The notes under the pieces: model-generated | What the model was told of the DNA's origin: nothing | The model's input: only the letters and a program-made list of their open reading frames with translations | The model's database searches: none | Shown here: positions 59,231 to 64,000 of the stretch, piece by piece | How the letters are laid out: the number at the start of each line of letters is the position of its first letter | How positions within the stretch are numbered: the first letter of the stretch is position 1 | DNA from: Pedobacter sp. WC2423 | Lineage (GTDB): Bacteria > Bacteroidota > Bacteroidia > Sphingobacteriales > Sphingobacteriaceae | DNA length: 64,000 nucleotides | Reading direction: 5' to 3' | Assembly: GCF_040822065.1 (NCBI RefSeq) | Contig: NZ_CP162005.1 | Coordinates: forward strand, 1,364,001-1,428,000 | Position numbers and translations under genes: made by a program

Positions 59231-61561
59231 ATGAAAAAGTACCTGATTGTATTTATAGGCCTGTTGCTCGGCGCTCATGCTTACGCTCAAAATGAAAGCA
59301 CGGTAAGCGGAACCGTGATTGACGAAAAAAAGCAACCTATGCCCGGTGCAGTCATTCAGCTCATCAACCTCAGTGATTCCACAAAATTGACAGCGACAGC
59401 CGATGCTAGCGGAATGTTTGCTGTTAAAGAATTACCGCCGGGCAATTATATTTTTAACCTTTCTTTTTTTGGGTACAATTCGTTATCCAGGAATATTGCA
59501 TTATCAAAAGGAACTAACTTAATGCTTGGCATTTTACAGCTGCCGCCATCATCCGAAGCGCTCAAAGAGGTTGTTGTAACTGCGCGAAGAAATTTCATGA
59601 CTGTAGAAAATGATAAAAAGGTTTTTTATCCGAACGCGCTTGGCGGTGTAGCCAGCGGGAGTGCAAGTGATGTAATGGCGCAAATTCCAATGGTAGACAT
59701 TGATAAGGATGGGAATGTAACCCTGCGTGGAAAATCTCCGCAGGTTTTGATCGACGGGAAGCCATCGCCTTATTCGGATATCAGCACTGCACTGCAAATG
59801 ATCTCTGCTACTGCCATTGATAAGATAGAGGTCATGACCAATCCTTCTGCCAAATACGATGCGGAAGGACAAGGCGGCATCCTGAATATCGTTTTAAAAA
59901 AAGACAAGGCACAGGGATTCAACGGCCTGATAAACATAGATATGGGCTCATACCCGGATAATCATGTCGGCACCGACTTGAACTACCGCACTAAAAAGCT
60001 GAATTTTTTCGGTAATATCAATTATCATAATAAGCAGGCTAAAGGCACCCAAACAAATGCACAACATTTTTCGCAGCGCGATAGCGCAACTTATGTGAGC
60101 CAGCTCAGCAACGTTAATACCAGAAATAAAGATATCGACAGCCGTTTTGGTATAGACTATTTTATAAACGAAAGATCGGGCATTACCCTTACGCAGGGCT
60201 TTGCAAAAAGGTTAACTGATAATAGTACAGATGTTTATCTTGACAGTGGTGCCAATGTCAGCATTTTAAGCCTTGTCGGGATGGGTAAGAATCAAACGAA
60301 AAGCAGCAACATGGCTTACAATACTGATTTAAACTATACGCATCATTTTGCAAAATCATCCAATGTACTCACTGCGGATGTTATTCACAATGTTAATGAG
60401 GTAAACAGTACGATGGAACTTAATAATCCGCAACTGTTTATAGCTAACCAGCCACAGCAAAATCAAGGGACATCCAGTGTGCAATCCTGGATAATCCAAA
60501 CGGATTACACAGGCAGGGTCGGAAAAAAGGGCAAAGTGGAAACCGGTTACAAAGGTTTTATAACAACTAATAAAAATGATGTCAGCACTTTATTATTCAA
60601 TAAGGCAGCCAACGCTTATACTTATAGCCAATCCTTGTCGAGCAGGTTTAAATACCTGGAAAACGTTCAGGCGCTTTATATTACGTATGCCGACAGTATC
60701 CTGGGCCTGAATTATAAAATTGGTTTGCGTTCTGAGCTGGCTAGTTTAAACGGGCATTCACTCTTGCAAAACATAACGTTTAACAAATCGTTCCTCAATC
60801 TTTTTCCCAGCCTTTATCTTTCGAGGGATTTGGCAGAAAACCAGAGCATTGGGTTGAGTTATGCATCGCGTATCAGCAAGCCTTCATTTTTACAGCTTTT
60901 GCCCTATATCAATATAACCAGCCCCATAAGCTGGCAGTCAGGGAATATAAATCTCTCCCCTGCTTATACACAAAATATTGAATTCAATTACAGTAAGCTT
61001 TTCACGCAGAGTAATAATTTCTTAAACCTGTCGCTTTATTATACACATACCAGTAACAGTATTCAAATGCTGACTGTAAATCAGCACGGCGGTTACACAT
61101 TGACCACACCGCAAAATATTGCAACTGATCGCGCATTCGGAACCGACCTGATTTATAGGTTTAATATCAAAAAGGCTGTGAACTTCACCACTACTTTTGA
61201 TCTGAGTTATAACAAATTCGACGGAACGGATTTATATACAAGCAATCTGAATGGTTTTTGGAATTACCGTATACACCTGGAAGGCAACATAAATCTTCCT
61301 GACAAATTTATCTTTTTAGCACATGGGGAACTCACCGGGCCTCAAATAACCCCACAAGGCAACATGAACCAAAATAAAGGTATAGATGTAGAGTTGAAAC
61401 GACAGTTTTCAGGTAAAAGGATCACTGCATCTGCGATTGTTTCTGATTTATTCAATAACCGCCAGTCGATTAGCCATATCGTTACAGGGAGTTTTATAGA
61501 AGATGACACATACCGCGAAAATTCAAGGATGATTCATGTTCATTTGAGTTACGGTTTTTAA
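59231..61561 (+). CDS. Outer-membrane TonB-receptor-like beta-barrel protein
   Basis: 776 residues. Signal peptide (MKKYLIVFIGLLLGAHAYAQ), carboxypeptidase-regulatory-like domain (about 22-105), plug-like region with VVVTARRNFMTVENDKKVFY and the repeated SGSASDVMAQIPMVDIDKDG, VLIDGKPSP and IEVMTNPSAKYDAEGQGGIL, then a beta-barrel of the OMP_b-brl_3 type. It is a peptide- or protein-secretion-like OM receptor; ligand unknown. The frame opens with GTG at 59216, but the ATG at 59231 gives the clean signal. A CCGCA/TGCGG dyad lies upstream. Confidence 0.85.
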   Translation: MKKYLIVFIGLLLGAHAYAQNESTVSGTVIDEKKQPMPGAVIQLINLSDSTKLTATADASGMFAVKELPPGNYIFNLSFFGYNSLSRNIALSKGTNLMLGILQLPPSSEALKEVVVTARRNFMTVENDKKVFYPNALGGVASGSASDVMAQIPMVDIDKDGNVTLRGKSPQVLIDGKPSPYSDISTALQMISATAIDKIEVMTNPSAKYDAEGQGGILNIVLKKDKAQGFNGLINIDMGSYPDNHVGTDLNYRTKKLNFFGNINYHNKQAKGTQTNAQHFSQRDSATYVSQLSNVNTRNKDIDSRFGIDYFINERSGITLTQGFAKRLTDNSTDVYLDSGANVSILSLVGMGKNQTKSSNMAYNTDLNYTHHFAKSSNVLTADVIHNVNEVNSTMELNNPQLFIANQPQQNQGTSSVQSWIIQTDYTGRVGKKGKVETGYKGFITTNKNDVSTLLFNKAANAYTYSQSLSSRFKYLENVQALYITYADSILGLNYKIGLRSELASLNGHSLLQNITFNKSFLNLFPSLYLSRDLAENQSIGLSYASRISKPSFLQLLPYINITSPISWQSGNINLSPAYTQNIEFNYSKLFTQSNNFLNLSLYYTHTSNSIQMLTVNQHGGYTLTTPQNIATDRAFGTDLIYRFNIKKAVNFTTTFDLSYNKFDGTDLYTSNLNGFWNYRIHLEGNINLPDKFIFLAHGELTGPQITPQGNMNQNKGIDVELKRQFSGKRITASAIVSDLFNNRQSISHIVTGSFIEDDTYRENSRMIHVHLSYGF

Positions 61562-61588
61562 ACGATTATATTTTTTATACCTTTAGCT

Positions 61589-62140
61589 ATGGCCACAGAG
61601 ACCTCTTTCACCAATGAAGTTATTGATCTCGATTCTCTTCCAAAACACGAAGATGTTCAGTTAAGCCGATCACATCCAGATTATTGGAAAATCATTTGTA
61701 TTAATCTGTTGATCTTTTTTGGCCTGCTTGGAATAACTATTGGAATTCTTCTATTCTTTGATGAAATCAGACCAAATGCAAAATGGATGATTCCAGTGTA
61801 TTTAGCTTTGTTAGCCAGCTTCTTTCTAGTCTTTCGCATTAGCTTTAAGAAACGGGGATATGCTATCCGCACGCATGACGTCATCTATAAAAGTGGGATT
61901 ATCGCCGAATCGACAACTATTATTCCTTTAAACAGGATTCAGCATATTGAATTAAATGAAGGTCTTTTTTCCAGAATATACAAATTGGGATCACTACAAC
62001 TGTTTACCGCAGGTGGCCAAACAGGGCATATCCATATTTCGGGCATTCCAATTGACGAGGCGAAGCGCATTAGAGATCTGTTATTGAAAAAACTAGACCT
62101 GCCTGAAAATCCAACAACTGAAATGAATCCTGATGAATAA
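61589..62140 (+). CDS. YdbS-like bacterial PH-domain membrane protein
   Basis: 183 residues with two membrane helices (about 32-78) and a bPH2 domain (about 80-165) showing GYAIRTHDVIYKSGIIAEST, IPLNRIQHIELNEGLFSRIY, and GSLQLFTAGGQTGHIHISGI. It is a partner of the next gene, overlapping it by 8 bp, as in the ydbS-ydbT pair of Bacillus, linked to antimicrobial resistance there. That role here is inference. Confidence 0.87.
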   Translation: MATETSFTNEVIDLDSLPKHEDVQLSRSHPDYWKIICINLLIFFGLLGITIGILLFFDEIRPNAKWMIPVYLALLASFFLVFRISFKKRGYAIRTHDVIYKSGIIAESTTIIPLNRIQHIELNEGLFSRIYKLGSLQLFTAGGQTGHIHISGIPIDEAKRIRDLLLKKLDLPENPTTEMNPDE

Positions 62141-63635
62141 CGATTTCAGCAAACCGCAGCGTGAATCGGCCTTTGGTATCATTATAATGGGCGCTCATAC
62201 TATGCTGATGATTGGCAAGGCGAGTTTTTTCTTATTCATTATTGCTTTTGTAAAGATGTCGGGCACTTCTTTTACCTATCTGATATCAGGTATTTCTGCA
62301 ATAATCATATTCAGTTTTATATTCGCTTATTTATGGTATTTAAAATTCACATTCTTTTTAGATAAAGAAAAGCAGGAGTTTGTAGTGAATAAGGGGATCT
62401 TCAATCGTGATCAGGTAATTATTCAACTCGATAAAATACAGCAGGTTAACATTAACCAGAATATTCTGCAGAAAATTATTGGCGTTTATGGGTTAAAAAT
62501 CGATACTGCTGGTGCTCATGGTGAAGAAGTAAGCATTAAAGCCATTGACGAAACTTCTGCTTATAACCTTAAAGAACATTTATTAAATAACAGAACTGCA
62601 ACTAAAGCCGGATCGGAAATTGAAAGCGAAAATAACAAGGCAGAAGAAGTACCATTTTTAAGAATAAGCGAATGGACCTTGTTTAAAGTTGGATTAACCT
62701 CTAATTATGGACAAAGTTTAACTTTACTTGCCGCTTTTTTTTATACCGTTATTTATGAGGGCAGGCAACTTCTTGATACTTTTAAAATTGATAAACATGA
62801 AATTCAGAGTACGGTAACAGGCATGTTAACCATTGTTACGGCTTTTATCTTAATTGCATGCCTTTTAATTGTATTGTTGATTATTAACCTGGTCAGAACC
62901 TTCTATAAGTATTTCGAGCTCGAAATTAGCGCGCATAAGAATACACTTGTGCTCTCTTCAGGGTTGATTGCCAAGAAAAACACCCTGATTAGCCCTAATA
63001 AAGTCCAGATTACAAAATATAGTCAGAATTACTTCCAGAAAAAGATGAACATGCTGAATATGAGTTTAAGGCAGGCTCATTTTGGTCAAAGTAAAAAAGG
63101 ACATGAAATGCAGGGAAACACTTTAGAAATTCCGGGGTGTAATGCTGGTGAACGGGATGAATTATTAAAAATGATATTGGGTAAGGCACCTATAAAGGGA
63201 AAAACCTTTGTTCCAGACTGGCGTTTTTTAAACCTGCCAATTTTCTTCAAACTGATTTTACCCGTTTCAATCTTTTTGCTCCTGGCTTTTAATATCCCAG
63301 AGGTGAAACCTTTTATTGGTATCGCAATCGCGTACTTCGTTATAGGTGTGCTAATGATTTATATCAGCTACCGCTGGCACCGGATTTCAGTAAGTCAGGA
63401 TTTCATCATCAAAATCAGCGGAATTTGGGATATTTCGGATGAAATTGTAACACCAAATAAGATTCAGGCAATTACTACTTTTCAATACCCCTGGCACAAA
63501 GGAGTGGATGTTGGGCACCTCACTTTGCATACCGCTGCAGGGCAGATTCATTTTAAATATGGCAATTATACCGAAATTAAACAGTTAGTAAATTATTGGT
63601 TGTACCAGGTAGAGATTCAAGACTCCGTTATTTAA
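62133..63635 (+). CDS. YdbT-like protein with repeated bPH2 domains
   Basis: 500 residues with several membrane segments and bPH2 domains in series: FVVNKGIFNRDQVIIQLDKI near the start, LVLSSGLIAKKNTLISPNKV in the middle and IIKISGIWDISDEIVTPNKI near the end. It forms a two-gene unit with YdbS (overlap 8 bp); a membrane protein follows 62 bp later. Function in the family is not settled. Confidence 0.87.
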   Translation: MNNDFSKPQRESAFGIIIMGAHTMLMIGKASFFLFIIAFVKMSGTSFTYLISGISAIIIFSFIFAYLWYLKFTFFLDKEKQEFVVNKGIFNRDQVIIQLDKIQQVNINQNILQKIIGVYGLKIDTAGAHGEEVSIKAIDETSAYNLKEHLLNNRTATKAGSEIESENNKAEEVPFLRISEWTLFKVGLTSNYGQSLTLLAAFFYTVIYEGRQLLDTFKIDKHEIQSTVTGMLTIVTAFILIACLLIVLLIINLVRTFYKYFELEISAHKNTLVLSSGLIAKKNTLISPNKVQITKYSQNYFQKKMNMLNMSLRQAHFGQSKKGHEMQGNTLEIPGCNAGERDELLKMILGKAPIKGKTFVPDWRFLNLPIFFKLILPVSIFLLLAFNIPEVKPFIGIAIAYFVIGVLMIYISYRWHRISVSQDFIIKISGIWDISDEIVTPNKIQAITTFQYPWHKGVDVGHLTLHTAAGQIHFKYGNYTEIKQLVNYWLYQVEIQDSVI

Positions 63636-63697
63636 AGCTTGCCTTTTATAAATTAATTTAAATTAGATGCATTACTTTACATTTAAGAAAATATAAT

Positions 63698-64000
63698 ATG
63701 GAATATATTTTTGGCGCATTCTTCATTTTAATCAACTATATGATGCTTTATAAATATTCACGACAGCTGAATGATAAGCGAGTGAGAATTGCGCTGATCT
63801 GTATCTATTTATTTCTACTGGGGTGTGGACTGATCATCCATACATGGTTTTTGAACATTACGTTGCTTTCCTCATGGGGAACAAGTATTTTGTTCAGAGT
63901 TTATTGTTCAATTCAGATTTCGATTATAATTTGGTTTTTTAACCGGGCAATGCCGTATCTTACTACAAGAGTGATTAGTTTCCACCAACTTTATAATACT
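63698..64000 (+). CDS. Membrane protein, 3' end outside the window
   Basis: An ATG frame open to the window edge: 101 residues with about three hydrophobic segments (IFGAFFILINYMML, IALICIYLFLLGCGLIIHTW, ISIIIWFF). No family recognised. Because the end is cut off, its size and role are unknown. It follows the YdbT gene by 62 bp on the same strand. Confidence 0.55.
   Translation, partial: MEYIFGAFFILINYMMLYKYSRQLNDKRVRIALICIYLFLLGCGLIIHTWFLNITLLSSWGTSILFRVYCSIQISIIIWFFNRAMPYLTTRVISFHQLYNT

Noticed and set aside
1..64000. tRNA, rRNA, CRISPR arrays, insertion sequences, prophage or toxin-antitoxin genes
   Set aside because: None seen on either strand by reading; this is not a substitute for tRNAscan-SE, Infernal, CRISPR or ISfinder searches.

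Overview
This window looks like a chromosomal stretch of a Bacteroidota bacterium of the Sphingobacteriaceae, most likely Pedobacter or a close relative. This is inferred from three things: several carboxypeptidase-regulatory-like TonB-dependent receptors, lipoproteins ending their signal in LTSCKK-type lipoboxes, and promoter elements of the Bacteroidota type (TTTG at -33, TAnnTTTG at -7). Base composition is moderately AT-rich. I saw no tRNA, rRNA, CRISPR array, insertion sequence or prophage gene. About 51 protein genes are supported, and both window edges cut a gene.

Layout. 0-4.2 kb: the 3' part of a YbjJ-like MFS transporter, then a TonB-dependent receptor. 4.5-11.4 kb (minus): two paralogous secreted TPR proteins, gyrA, hemF and a fasciclin lipoprotein. 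11.5-16.4 kb (plus): a DUF4442 hotdog protein, an AlbA_2 protein, a MATE exporter, a ZnT9-like cation exporter and a membrane metallophosphoesterase. 16.5-21.6 kb: a small unknown protein, a 1133-residue protein joining a GH18-like hydrolase, a polysaccharide deacetylase and a processive GT2 synthase, and DNA polymerase IV. 21.6-35 kb (minus): a phosphate-themed region. It holds a phytase-like esterase lipoprotein, two tandem astacin-like metalloprotease lipoproteins, and a compact operon of TonB receptor, beta-helix lipoprotein, beta-propeller phytase, purple-acid-phosphatase-like enzyme and imelysin-like/di-heme peroxidase fusion. A TPR-transmembrane-HTH regulator lies just upstream of the operon.

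35-50 kb: DUF3606 protein, cardiolipin synthase, orphan receiver, class-III aminotransferase, NDH-2, an anmK-acvB-mprF operon (lysyl-phosphatidylglycerol synthesis and probable turnover plus anhydro-MurNAc kinase), an MFS exporter, map, and modABC behind a textbook Bacteroidota promoter with a 9-bp operator-like dyad at the start site. 49.8-59 kb: ElaA-type acetyltransferase, aquaporin, a candidate small RNA, an AraC regulator, an internally deleted GNAT gene, DUF2784, a 35-bp perfect inverted repeat, an RBBP9-like hydrolase co-transcribed with a secreted protein of eleven exact 25-residue repeats, a DUF2007/zinc-ribbon protein, a GH-A-like hydrolase, a seven-haem cytochrome and a GNAT protein. 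59-64 kb: an outer-membrane receptor-like protein, a YdbS/YdbT PH-domain pair and a truncated membrane protein.

The least explained items are the exact 25-residue repeat protein and its partner hydrolase (53.4-54.9 kb), the long perfect palindrome (53.24 kb), the candidate small RNA (51.22-51.35 kb) and the phytase/phosphatase/imelysin-peroxidase operon (24.7-33.1 kb). All functional statements are from sequence reading and family knowledge; no database search was run.
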